This document shows, piece after piece, positions 7,303-14,518 of a DNA stretch of 21,030 bases. The notes under the pieces were generated by a model. The model saw only the letters and a list, made by a program, of their open reading frames with translations. It was not told the DNA's origin and ran no database searches. Every line of letters begins with the position of its first letter. The first letter of the stretch is position 1. Made by a program: the position numbers and the translations under genes. This DNA comes from RBG-16-66-20 sp964564865 (lineage in GTDB: Bacteria > Pseudomonadota > Gammaproteobacteria > Burkholderiales > SG8-39), in the NCBI GenBank assembly GCA_964564865.1, contig CAZMDA010000065.1, positions 1-21,030 of the forward strand, read 5' to 3'.

Positions 7303-8172
7303 ATGACCGCCGCCCCCACCCTCCTCGCCCGCCTCGCGCCCCTGGCGTTCATCTTCCTCTGGAGCATGGCCTTCGTCGCCGTGCGCGCGGGCCTGCCCGA
7401 CGTGTCGCCCCTGTTCTTCCTCGCGGTGCGCTTCGCGCTCGCCACCGCGATCCTGGTCGCGATCGCCGTGCTGTGGCGCCTGAAGTGGACGGGCCTCGCC
7501 GGCACCTGGCGTCATTTCGTGGTCGCGGGGGTGCTGATCAACGCGCTCTACCTCTCGGCCGGGTACCTGGCGATGACCGAGATCGCCGGCGCCACGCTGG
7601 CGCTGATCGGCGCGCTGCACCCGCTGCTCACCGCGCTGCTCGCGGGGCCGGTGCTGGGCGAGCGCTTCCGGCCGCGGCAGTGGCTGGGCGTCGCCTGCGG
7701 CATCGCGGGGGTGGCGCTGGTGGTCGGCATCGACGTCGGCGACCTCGCGCAGCGCACCGGCGTCGCCTGGGGCCTCGCCGCGGTGGCCTGCCTCACCGCC
7801 GGCACGCTCTACTACAGCCGCTATTGCCGCGGCCTCGGCCTGGTGCAGGCGAACACGGTGCAGCTGGCCGCCGCCGCGGCCGTCACCGCGGCCTTCGCGC
7901 TGGCGTTCGAGGACGTGCGCGCCGACTGGACGCCGACGGCGCTGGTGACGCTGGGGTTCCTGGTGTGCGGCGTGTCGCTGGGCGGCATGGCGCTGCTGCT
8001 GTACATGCTGAAGACCGGCACCGCGGGCCGCGTCGCGGCCAACTTCTACCTCACGCCCGGCACCACCGCCGTGCTGGGCTGGCTGATTTTGGGCGAGGCG
8101 CTGTCGCCGCTGGCGATCCTGGGTTTCGCGATCGCCTCGGCCGGCGTATGGTTGGTCCATCGCGGAGGATGA
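7303..8172 (+). CDS. EamA/DMT family transporter
   Basis: A 289-aa membrane protein with about ten hydrophobic helices arranged as two repeats of five, the standard form of drug/metabolite transporters (EamA, RhaT-like). Landmarks: the N-terminal LAFIFLWSMAFVAVRAGLPDVSPLFFLAVRFALA pattern and the second repeat with LTPGTTAVLGWLILGEALSPLAILGFAIASAGVWLV, both typical of EamA domains. It acts in the inner membrane, usually as an exporter of small metabolites or amino acids; the substrate cannot be told. The ATG at 7303 gives the family start. Only a weak CAGG lies upstream, and a strong hairpin ends 8 nt before it. The gene stops 5 nt before the following MDR reductase gene, so the two form an operon. 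Confidence 0.93.
   Translation: MTAAPTLLARLAPLAFIFLWSMAFVAVRAGLPDVSPLFFLAVRFALATAILVAIAVLWRLKWTGLAGTWRHFVVAGVLINALYLSAGYLAMTEIAGATLALIGALHPLLTALLAGPVLGERFRPRQWLGVACGIAGVALVVGIDVGDLAQRTGVAWGLAAVACLTAGTLYYSRYCRGLGLVQANTVQLAAAAAVTAAFALAFEDVRADWTPTALVTLGFLVCGVSLGGMALLLYMLKTGTAGRVAANFYLTPGTTAVLGWLILGEALSPLAILGFAIASAGVWLVHRGG
8164..8168 (+). promoter_or_regulatory. Ribosome binding site that sets the MDR reductase start
   Basis: GGAGG at 8164-8168 is the only strong Shine-Dalgarno sequence here. It is 9 nt from the ATG at 8178 but has no gap to the in-frame ATG at 8169, which overlaps the EamA stop. It therefore supports a start at 8178. The site lies inside the last codons of the EamA gene. Confidence 0.7.
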
Positions 8173-8177
8173 CCCCC

Positions 8178-9167
8178 ATGCTCGTCGCACAAGTCAGCGC
8201 CTTCGGCCGGCCGGAAACGGCAATCGAGCTGGTGGAACAGGCCGATCCGGGCGCGCCCGGCGCGGACGAAGTCACCATCGACGCCGAGTTCGTGCCGATC
8301 AATCCCGCCGACGTCCTGAATCTCGAAGGGAAATACGGCGCGGCGCCGCCGCCGCTGCCGATGATCCCGGGCGCGGAAGGCGTCGGGCGCATCATTAAGG
8401 CGGGATCGGCCGTGAAGCACGTCAAGCCGGGCGACCGCGTCCTCCTGCCCGGGCCGGGGTGCTGGCGCGAGCGCTTCAAGGTGCCCGGCAAGGTCGTCTT
8501 TCCGCTGCCCGAGGGCGTGGATCCGAAACAGCTTGCCATGCTGCGGGTGAATCCGCCTACGGCGTACCTGATGCTGCACCAGGTCGTGCCGCCCAAGCCC
8601 GGGCAGTGGGTGATCCAGAACGCCGCCAACTCGGGCGTCGGGCATTGCCTGATACGCCTTGCGCGGCTGGCTGGCGTGAAGACCGTCAACGTCGTGCGCC
8701 GGGAGGAGCTGGTGCAGCCGCTGCGCGCGTTCGGCGGCGACGTCGTGCTCACCGACGGTCCCGATCTCGACGCGCGGGTGCGCGCCGCCATCGGCGATGC
8801 CGCGCTGCCGCTCGCGATCGATGCGGTGGGCGGCTCCGGGACGCAGCGGCTGGCGCGTTGCGTGAGCGACGGCGGCACCGTGGTCAACTACGGCCTGCTG
8901 AGCGGCGAGCCGTGCATGGTGGATGGCCGCGACACCGTGTTCCGCGACGTGCGGCTGCAGGGATTCTGGCTGCGCAAGTGGTTCGTGGACACGCCGCCGA
9001 TGGAGATCGCGGCGCGGTATCGCGAGCTCGCGGGCATGGTGGCCGACGGCACGCTCGCCGTGGAGGTAGAGGCGGTCTATCCGATCCGGAAGATCAAGGA
9101 AGCGGTCGCGCACGCGGCGCGCGGAGGGCGGTCGGGGAAGATCCTGCTTTCGTTCGGGAAGGAATGA
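8178..9167 (+). CDS. MDR-family NADPH-dependent reductase, trans-2-enoyl-CoA/ACP reductase (MECR/Etr1)-like
   Basis: A 329-aa medium-chain dehydrogenase/reductase without the zinc ligands of alcohol dehydrogenases. The catalytic half has INPADVLNLEGKYG, where Tyr53 is at the place of the proposed catalytic Tyr in yeast Etr1. The Rossmann half has VNPPTAYLML (124-133) followed by VIQNAANSGVG (145-155), then TVNVVRR, GGTVVNYG and RLQGFWLRKW. This run matches human MECR feature by feature (NPCTAY, VIQNASNSGVG, INVVR, GFWLSQW), which sets it apart from general quinone oxidoreductases. MECR-type enzymes reduce trans-2-enoyl thioesters with NADPH in fatty acid synthesis; in bacteria related proteins are often annotated as zinc-binding dehydrogenases and the substrate may differ. 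It follows the EamA gene by 5 nt and is probably co-transcribed with it. Confidence 0.85.
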   Translation: MLVAQVSAFGRPETAIELVEQADPGAPGADEVTIDAEFVPINPADVLNLEGKYGAAPPPLPMIPGAEGVGRIIKAGSAVKHVKPGDRVLLPGPGCWRERFKVPGKVVFPLPEGVDPKQLAMLRVNPPTAYLMLHQVVPPKPGQWVIQNAANSGVGHCLIRLARLAGVKTVNVVRREELVQPLRAFGGDVVLTDGPDLDARVRAAIGDAALPLAIDAVGGSGTQRLARCVSDGGTVVNYGLLSGEPCMVDGRDTVFRDVRLQGFWLRKWFVDTPPMEIAARYRELAGMVADGTLAVEVEAVYPIRKIKEAVAHAARGGRSGKILLSFGKE

Positions 9168-9197
9168 GGGCTGCCGGCGGAGCGGCGGCCGGGCCAA

Positions 9198-9578
9198 CTA
9201 GAAATTCAGCTGGAACTCCACCCCGTCGGCGAGTACCACCGGTCGCACCGGCGCGCGCCCGCCCTTCCCCTTCACCGGCGCCGCCTGCAGCTCCACCAGC
9301 CCGTAGAGCTCGAGCGTGTGCAGCGTGCGCGTCAGGTTGCTCGCCGCGCGGCCGGTGATCTTCTCCAGCTCGGCAATCGACTCCGGGTTGTTGTCGCGGA
9401 TCGCCTGCAGCAGCGCCTGGTTGTCCTCGGAGAGCACGCTGGCGAGCGACTTCAGCGACGTGAACCAGACCTTCGGGTCGTCGGGCGCGGGCTTGTACTT
9501 GCCCCGGGCGATGGCGATCGTCCGGGCCTTGATGTCCCGGAGGGGCATGATTCCGACCCTGATCGACTTGCGTGCCAT
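9198..9578 (-). CDS. HVO_A0114-family winged-helix DNA-binding protein (antitoxin-like), no toxin partner seen
   Basis: A 126-aa winged-helix protein. After a short basic start, the conserved segment KARTIAIARGKYKP-DDPKVWFTSLKSLASVLSEDN leads into a MarR-like helix-turn-helix (about residues 55-95: LLQAIRDNNPESIAELEKITGRAASNLTRTLHTLELYGLVEL) and a beta end. This is the pattern of the HVO_A0114 family. These proteins are usually found beside a small DUF6516 (TumE-like) toxin gene and are thought to act as antitoxin and autorepressor. Here the 155 bp upstream are too short to hold such a toxin and no remnant of one is visible, so the gene may be an orphan or a stand-alone regulator. The ATG at 9578 has GGAG about 7 nt upstream. 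It converges with the MDR reductase gene 30 nt away. Confidence 0.82.
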   Translation of the reverse strand: MARKSIRVGIMPLRDIKARTIAIARGKYKPAPDDPKVWFTSLKSLASVLSEDNQALLQAIRDNNPESIAELEKITGRAASNLTRTLHTLELYGLVELQAAPVKGKGGRAPVRPVVLADGVEFQLNF

Positions 9579-9607
9579 CGCGTCACTCCGTCAGCAGGAT
9601 CTGAGTT

Positions 9608-9650
9608 TATCAGCTACTGATAGGTTCCTGGTGTGCCCCTGTCAGGAACC
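9608..9650. promoter_or_regulatory. Two tandem inverted repeats upstream of the wHTH gene
   Basis: TATCAG (9608-9613) and CTGATA (9617-9622) are perfect inverted copies around 3 nt. Directly next to them GGTTCCTG (9623-9630) and CAGGAACC (9643-9650) form an 8-bp inverted repeat around 12 nt. Both lie 30-72 nt before the start of the wHTH gene, where its promoter should be, so they are candidate operators for that protein. Binding is inferred. Confidence 0.45.
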
Positions 9651-9712
9651 AACGCGCGAACCGTGCTTCGGATGACCGGCCTCAGGCCCATTCAGGGCGC
9701 CAGCCGGCCCAG

Positions 9713-9734
9713 AATGTTACCGATCGGTAACATT
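9713..9734. promoter_or_regulatory. 22-bp perfect palindrome, candidate operator
   Basis: The 22 bp from 9713 to 9734 read identically on both strands, centred on GATC with core GTTACCGATCGGTAAC. There is no loop, so it is a poor terminator; the form suits a dimeric DNA-binding protein such as a TetR-type regulator. Its last base is the first base of the complement of the cyclase stop codon (9734-9736). It lies 134 bp upstream of the wHTH gene. Which protein binds it is unknown. Confidence 0.55.
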
Positions 9735-10822
9735 TACCTCTGTGGCGAGGCGCTGCTCCTTGTCACCGCATACACCCTGACCGCCGCGTCCTTGCCGCGC
9801 AGCGCCCGGGGACCCAGGTCCTCGAGCCTGTAGGCCTCGGTCCCCTCCATCCTGTCCAGCGCGTCCTGCGACACCAGGTACGGGTGGCCCAGCTCACGGG
9901 TCAGGTTCTCTATTCTGGAAGTGGCGTTCATCACGTCGCCGTGGAACACGATCGCGCGCCTCGCGCCGCCCGCTTCGCCGGTCACCACCTCGCCCGCGTG
10001 CAGCGCGGCCCTCAGCTTCGGCACCGTGCCGAACTCGCGCTCGAACTCAGGCGCCGCCTCCGCGAGCGCCGCCTCGATCGCGAACAGGCACGCCAGCGGC
10101 CTCGCCTCCTTCCTTCCCTCCTCCACCAGCCACGTGATCACCATCTCGTCACCCACGTACTGGTACACCTCGCCGCGGCTGTCGTCGATCGGGTCCGCGG
10201 CCGCCTGGAAGATCCGGTTCAGGTACCGGTGCACCGACAGCGCCCCCAGCTTCTCCGCCACCGGCGTCGAGCCCACGATGTCGATGAAGAGGAAGAACCG
10301 CTCCTCCTTCCTCGGGCGGTGGTAGCGGCCCAGGATCACCGCCCGCGCGGTGCGCTCGCCCACGATCTGCGCCGTCTGGCGCAGCATCAGCAGGAGCAGC
10401 GTGATGTACGCCGCCAGCGCCGCCAGCAGCCCCAGCGGCAGCGCGTCGAACTGCTGCCTGATCGCCCTCGCCTCCTCGCCCTCCAGGAAACCCACCGCCA
10501 CCGCCGGTCCCAGCTGCGCCTTGATCATCAGCGCCAGGATTCCGGAGTACAGGACGCCCTTCAGCGCCAGCGACGCCAGGAAGGGGCGCTGCGCGAGCCA
10601 TTGGCCCGGGCGCGTGCGGGGGAGGAAGATCTCCGTTCCGCCGATGAGCGCCATCACCAGGCAGCCGTCCACCAGGCCGCTGATGCCGACCATGAGCGCG
10701 CCGAGGAGCGGGGGCTTGAAGGTGGCTGCGCCGGCGAGCGCGCCGAAGAAGCCGCTGAGGATGGCGGCGAGGCGCATGGCGCTGGCGAAGTTTTGCCAGT
10801 GGCGGGGGGTGGTTAGGCGCAT
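9734..10822 (-). CDS. Membrane-bound class III adenylate/guanylate cyclase
   Basis: A 362-aa protein with an N-terminal membrane part of about four helices (roughly residues 16-36, 41-62, 84-104, 128-148) and a C-terminal class III cyclase domain (about 173-355). Visible catalytic residues: metal-binding Asp181 in FLFIDIVGST and Asp225 in YQYVGDEMVITW, and the transition-state pair Asn299/Arg303 in HGDVMNATSRIENL. The position that often holds the substrate-selecting Lys before GD is Gln221 here, so ATP versus GTP preference is uncertain. The domain makes cyclic nucleotide in the cytoplasm from an inner-membrane anchor. No clear ribosome site precedes the ATG at 10822; a Met at residue 16 is a possible alternative start. 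It is divergent from the 146-aa gene and marks the right end of the high-GC chromosomal part. Confidence 0.9.
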   Translation of the reverse strand: MRLTTPRHWQNFASAMRLAAILSGFFGALAGAATFKPPLLGALMVGISGLVDGCLVMALIGGTEIFLPRTRPGQWLAQRPFLASLALKGVLYSGILALMIKAQLGPAVAVGFLEGEEARAIRQQFDALPLGLLAALAAYITLLLLMLRQTAQIVGERTARAVILGRYHRPRKEERFFLFIDIVGSTPVAEKLGALSVHRYLNRIFQAAADPIDDSRGEVYQYVGDEMVITWLVEEGRKEARPLACLFAIEAALAEAAPEFEREFGTVPKLRAALHAGEVVTGEAGGARRAIVFHGDVMNATSRIENLTRELGHPYLVSQDALDRMEGTEAYRLEDLGPRALRGKDAAVRVYAVTRSSASPQR

Positions 10823-10925
10823 GGGGAGGCCGGAACTCTAGGTGGCCAGTGTGGCAATTCGACGCAACCGGTCCATCGCGTACCCTTCTGACGTCTTACG
10901 GACTTGCGCGCCGAACTCACGCGCC

Positions 10926-10954
10926 TTGACAGCCTTTGTGTGGAGCGCTTTACC
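10926..10954 (+). promoter_or_regulatory. Possible promoter of the 146-aa gene
   Basis: TTGACA at 10926-10931 is a perfect -35 hexamer. At 17 nt spacing stands TTTACC (10949-10954), a weak -10 (3 of 6). A transcript starting 7 nt later would begin at about the ATG at 10962, which has no well-spaced ribosome site, so a leaderless message is possible. The poor -10 keeps confidence low. Confidence 0.35.
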
Positions 10955-10961
10955 ATCAAGG

Positions 10962-11402
10962 ATGGACGCGGAGATCTTCTGGACGCTCGACGAAGACGAC
11001 GAGGACGCTGAGGTTATCCCAGGCAAGATCACCAGCGTTCGAAAAGTAGATCGTGGACTGCAAGTGTTCTTCTCTGGTCGACACGGCTACACCAGAGATG
11101 TCTATGAAGGAGTGTTTACTCTCCAGTTGCGTCAAGGCCATCAAGACGTTCAAGGAATTCAAAGCTTCAAGGAGTTTGGTGGCGAGTGGGAATCGATGAC
11201 CGTTCTCGTATCGGGGGCGTTTCAGGATACTCGTTGCGAGAACTTTGTTGGAACATGGACAGAGCGCGGAACTCGTCTCACCGTCGAAGTAGTTGGACTT
11301 CCATACTTCGGCAAACCTAGTCCATCGAAGAAAAAGTTGGCCGTTGATTCCGATATACCCGCAAAGCGTCGCTTGGCTAAGCGCTCGCCTCGAAAACGCT
11401 AG
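10962..11402 (+). CDS. Unknown 146-aa protein, acidic start and basic tail, next to hsdR
   Basis: I do not recognise this protein. It has an acidic N-terminus (LDEDDEDAEV), a beta-rich middle (KITSVRKVDRGLQVFFSG; TRDVYEGVFTLQL; ESMTVLVSGAF; FVGTWTERGTRLTVEVVGLP) and a very basic tail (SPSKKKLAVD, AKRRLAKRSPRKR) that could bind nucleic acid. No membrane segment or signal peptide is present. GC is about 45% in the central part, far below the upstream genes, so it belongs to the acquired right-hand region. I start it at the ATG at 10962; the frame is open to a GTG at 10842, but the extra residues look like shadow sequence. It converges on hsdR and overlaps its last 26 bp. A link to the restriction locus is possible but rests on position only. 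Confidence 0.6.
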   Translation: MDAEIFWTLDEDDEDAEVIPGKITSVRKVDRGLQVFFSGRHGYTRDVYEGVFTLQLRQGHQDVQGIQSFKEFGGEWESMTVLVSGAFQDTRCENFVGTWTERGTRLTVEVVGLPYFGKPSPSKKKLAVDSDIPAKRRLAKRSPRKR

Positions 11403-14400
11403 CACCATCCCCCTGATACGCCTCGTAGACGTGTTCGAACAGCACGTCTGTCTTGCTCGCAAACAGCTCCTTTGTGTAGGCCGGTGGTAAGCCCTCGTCG
11501 AGCGTGTCCTCGATCGTAAGGCGCACCTTCGCACGGGATTGAATCTTCTGCCGCCATCCCAAGACCAGCAGCGCGTTCAGCCGATCCAACAGCTGCCGCG
11601 CAACTTTCTTGACCTCCTCCCGCTCTTCCGTCGACAGCCTCGGCCCGGGCCGCGTCAGGATATCGAAGATGGTCAGTTCTTCCTCACGCAGGTGCTCGCG
11701 CACATGGCGCTCCTGCTCCTCTGTAAGCACTCCCGCCAGGGCCATCAGGTCCTTGAAGATCTCCTCGATATTCCGGCTTCCGCTGTTGTAAGCCTCAATC
11801 AGCGCCTCGAATTTCTCCAGGTAGTCGGCGCGCGTCCTGTTCAGCCGCACCATGCGCTCGAGCTGCGCCTTGACCGCTGCCTTGAGGCGTTCGAGGTCTG
11901 AATTGGCCGGCTTTGTCTTCTCGAACTTCTTCGCCAGCGCTTCGAAGTTGATTTTTGAGAGATCGATTCCCTGGTAGCCCGCTGACTTGTCGCCGATCTT
12001 GAACGGCTCGGCGCCGATGGACTGGTCGAGCAGTTCCTGTATGCCCTTCATTACCTGCGAGATGTCCGGCGGCTCCGTGAGATTGCGGATGTAGTCGGCC
12101 AGCGCGCGCAGGGTGCCGCAGCGGGTGGCGAATTCGACCGCGACCGGATCGGGCTTGACGGCCGAATACAGGGCGTCCGTCAGCCTGGCATGCGCCATGA
12201 AGTCCTTCTTCACGGCATCGGGCGCGAGCAGCCGGTCGGCGCCGTCTTTCACCGCCTGGGCGCGCTCGAACTTCTCCGCCGTCGTTCCTTCGATTGCGGC
12301 GAGATCCACGCCGCGCGCCTTGCAGTAGGCGGTCGCGGCGGCGACGGCCTTGCGTAGTTCCTGCACAAGCGCCTTCTTGTCCCTGACCGGCAGCGCGCCG
12401 CCCTTGCCCTGGGCGTAGATGGCCAGTGCCCGTTCGAGCGACGCGAACACGTTGGCATAGTCCACGATCGCGCCACTGTGCTTTCCCGGGAATACCCGGT
12501 TCGCGCGCGCGATGGTCTGCATCAGGGTGTGGTTGCGCATCGGCTTGTCGAGGTACACCGTCGAGCAGTTCGGAGCGTCGAACCCGGTCAGCCACATGGC
12601 GCACAGGAACACGAGGCGCAGCGGGTCGTCCGGGTCCTTGAACTTCTCGTCGAGCTTCTGCTCGTTCATGCGCTTGCGGTGCGGCACGATGTCGAGTCCG
12701 AGCCTCTTCATCTGCTCGATCTCGTTCTGGCCCGCCGACACCACCACCGCCATGTCCGGCATCGATACCGGCCCTCCTGGCCAGTGCTTGCGCACCTTGT
12801 CGTACATGCGCAGCGCCGTCGCCTTGTCGATGGACACCACCATCGCCTTGCCCTGGAAGCCCCGGCCGGCGAAATGCCGCCCGATGTCCTTCGCCACTGT
12901 GTCCAGCCGGTCGTCCCGCGTGATGAGGTGGTACTGGCGCGACAGCTCCTTGTCCAGGCGCGCCTCCTGCTCCGAATCGAGTTCCGCCTTCTCGATCAGG
13001 TCGTAGATTTCGTCGTTCAGGTCCGGGTTGACGAGTTGCAGTTCGGGCGTCCGGTTCTCGTAGAAGAGCGGGACGGTCGCGCGGTCCTCGATCGACTGCT
13101 GGAAGTCGTAGACCGAGACGTAGTCGCCGAACACGTCGCGCGTCTTCTCCTCGCCCGCGATCAGCGGCGTGCCGGTGAAGGCAAGGAACAGCGCCTTCGG
13201 CATCGCCGCGCGCATGTTCATCGCCAGCGTGTCGTACTGGCTGCGGTGCGCCTCGTCCGTGAGCACGATCACGTCCGCCCGGTCGCACAGCACCTCGGGC
13301 GTCTGGAACTTGTGGATCAGCGTGAACACGTAGCGGTGGTTCTCGGCCAGCAGCCGGCGCAGCTCCGCGCCGCTCTGCGCGTGGCAGGCGTCGCCCTCCG
13401 CCTCCGTCACCGCGCCGCAGGCCTTGAAGGTCTTGGCGATCTGGTCGTCCAGCTCCACGCGGTCTGTCACCACGACGAAGCTCCAGTTGCCCGGCACCTT
13501 GCGCAGGATCTTCTGCGCGAAGAACACCATCGAGAAGCTCTTGCCGCTCCCCTGCGTCTGCCAGAACACGCCGCCGCGGCCGTGCCCCGCCTTGCGCGCC
13601 TCCAGCGTCGCGGCGATGGCGTTGTTCACCCCGAGGTACTGGTGGTTCTGCGCCATCGCCTTCACCAGGCCGCTCTTGTGCTCAGAGAAGAGCGTGAAGT
13701 TCTCCGCGATGTCCAGCAGCCGCGCGGGCGCGCAGGCCCCGCGCAGCATCACCTCCAGCGATACCCGGCGCGGTTCATCCTCACGCTCGATCCGCTTCCA
13801 CTCGAAAAACCGCTCCCAGTCCGCCGTGATCGTCCCGACCCGGCTGTCCGTGCCGTTCGAGGCGATCAGGAACGCGCTGTACCAGAAGAGCTGCGGAATC
13901 CCGTTCTGCGGATGCTTGTAGCTCGTCAGGTTCTCGTCGAACGCCTGCCTCGCCGCCACCCCCGGCTTCTTCAGCTCGATCACCACCCACGGCAGCCCGT
14001 TCACGAATCCGATCAGGTCCGGCCGACACGTATAGAGCTGCCCCGTGACCGTCATCTGCGAAACCAGCAGGAAATCGTTCGCGGCGGGATTCTCCCAATC
14101 CACCACCCGCACCCGCTCGTCCTTCATGCCGCCGCGCTCGCGATCCGGCACCGATACCTTCACACCATCCTTCAGCAGTCCGCAGATCTCTCGATTCGCC
14201 CCGGCGAGCGTCATAGCCGACCGGTCTCGCCTCAGCTCGTCTAGGGCATTGGAGATCGCTTCAGAGGGAAACTTTGGATTCAACTTCTCCAGAGCCGCCC
14301 GCAGTCGCGGCGCCAGCACCACTTCGCCAGAAGTGTCGCGTCCGAGCGTTCCACTAGCACCGAACACCTCCTCCATCGCCGACACTGTCTGCCAGCCGAG

Positions 14401-14469
14401 CTCCGCGAAAAGCGCGATCGCCGGCTGCTCAACCAGGCGATCCTCGCTGTAGGCGGCCGGCGGGCTCAC
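11377..14469 (-). CDS. hsdR: Type I restriction enzyme R subunit (endonuclease/translocase)
   Basis: A full-length 1030-aa HsdR. The N-terminal nuclease shows the PD-(D/E)xK set: RPDLIGFVNGLPWVVIELKK gives Asp151, Glu165 and Lys167, with the downstream Q-x-YS-type motif around IPQLFWYSAF. The SF2 translocase motor follows: Walker A WQTQGSGKS (303-311), DEAH box (405-408), FTGTP (431-435), and the later motif QTIARANRVFPGK. The C-terminus (EERHVREHLREEELTIFDILTRPG) matches the family's HsdM/HsdS-docking region. The complex with HsdM and HsdS translocates and cuts DNA lacking the methylation mark. The start is GTG at 14469 with no strong ribosome site; an inverted repeat lies just before it. 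GC stays high (about 65%), unlike the two genes upstream of it. All catalytic motifs are present, so it should be active. Confidence 0.97.
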   Translation of the reverse strand: MSPPAAYSEDRLVEQPAIALFAELGWQTVSAMEEVFGASGTLGRDTSGEVVLAPRLRAALEKLNPKFPSEAISNALDELRRDRSAMTLAGANREICGLLKDGVKVSVPDRERGGMKDERVRVVDWENPAANDFLLVSQMTVTGQLYTCRPDLIGFVNGLPWVVIELKKPGVAARQAFDENLTSYKHPQNGIPQLFWYSAFLIASNGTDSRVGTITADWERFFEWKRIEREDEPRRVSLEVMLRGACAPARLLDIAENFTLFSEHKSGLVKAMAQNHQYLGVNNAIAATLEARKAGHGRGGVFWQTQGSGKSFSMVFFAQKILRKVPGNWSFVVVTDRVELDDQIAKTFKACGAVTEAEGDACHAQSGAELRRLLAENHRYVFTLIHKFQTPEVLCDRADVIVLTDEAHRSQYDTLAMNMRAAMPKALFLAFTGTPLIAGEEKTRDVFGDYVSVYDFQQSIEDRATVPLFYENRTPELQLVNPDLNDEIYDLIEKAELDSEQEARLDKELSRQYHLITRDDRLDTVAKDIGRHFAGRGFQGKAMVVSIDKATALRMYDKVRKHWPGGPVSMPDMAVVVSAGQNEIEQMKRLGLDIVPHRKRMNEQKLDEKFKDPDDPLRLVFLCAMWLTGFDAPNCSTVYLDKPMRNHTLMQTIARANRVFPGKHSGAIVDYANVFASLERALAIYAQGKGGALPVRDKKALVQELRKAVAAATAYCKARGVDLAAIEGTTAEKFERAQAVKDGADRLLAPDAVKKDFMAHARLTDALYSAVKPDPVAVEFATRCGTLRALADYIRNLTEPPDISQVMKGIQELLDQSIGAEPFKIGDKSAGYQGIDLSKINFEALAKKFEKTKPANSDLERLKAAVKAQLERMVRLNRTRADYLEKFEALIEAYNSGSRNIEEIFKDLMALAGVLTEEQERHVREHLREEELTIFDILTRPGPRLSTEEREEVKKVARQLLDRLNALLVLGWRQKIQSRAKVRLTIEDTLDEGLPPAYTKELFASKTDVLFEHVYEAYQGDGASVFEASA

Positions 14470-14473
14470 GCTT

Positions 14474-14494
14474 TACTCAATACGTTGAGTATTG
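14474..14494. promoter_or_regulatory. Inverted repeat directly upstream of hsdR
   Basis: TACTCAA (14474-14480) and TTGAGTA (14485-14491) are perfect inverted copies around TACG. Overlapping them, CAATAC (14478-14483) pairs with GTATTG (14489-14494). A further CTCAAT occurs at 14498-14503. The element starts 4 nt before the hsdR GTG, where its ribosome site should be, so it could be an operator or an mRNA hairpin limiting hsdR expression. Either role is inference. Confidence 0.45.
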
Positions 14495-14518
14495 TTGCTC
14501 AATGTCCTGCGTACGAAC

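Noticed and set aside
7473..8177. Long in-frame upstream extension of the MDR reductase through the EamA gene
   Set aside because: The extension is a shadow of the EamA coding region. The GGAGG site and family N-terminus place the start at 8178.
9172..9190. GC-rich hairpin between the MDR reductase and wHTH genes
   Set aside because: Only about 5 bp pair cleanly and no T-run follows on either strand; not a convincing terminator in such GC-rich DNA.
10838..11032. A 64-residue minus-strand frame that looked like a possible gene remnant
   Set aside because: It is short, has a Ser-run from the acidic region of the opposite gene, no ribosome site and no recognised motif. It cannot be supported over the plus-strand gene.
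12478..14244. A 588-residue open frame on the plus strand inside hsdR
   Set aside because: It is antisense to the conserved nuclease and motor motifs of hsdR and shows no domain of its own; a GC-driven shadow frame.
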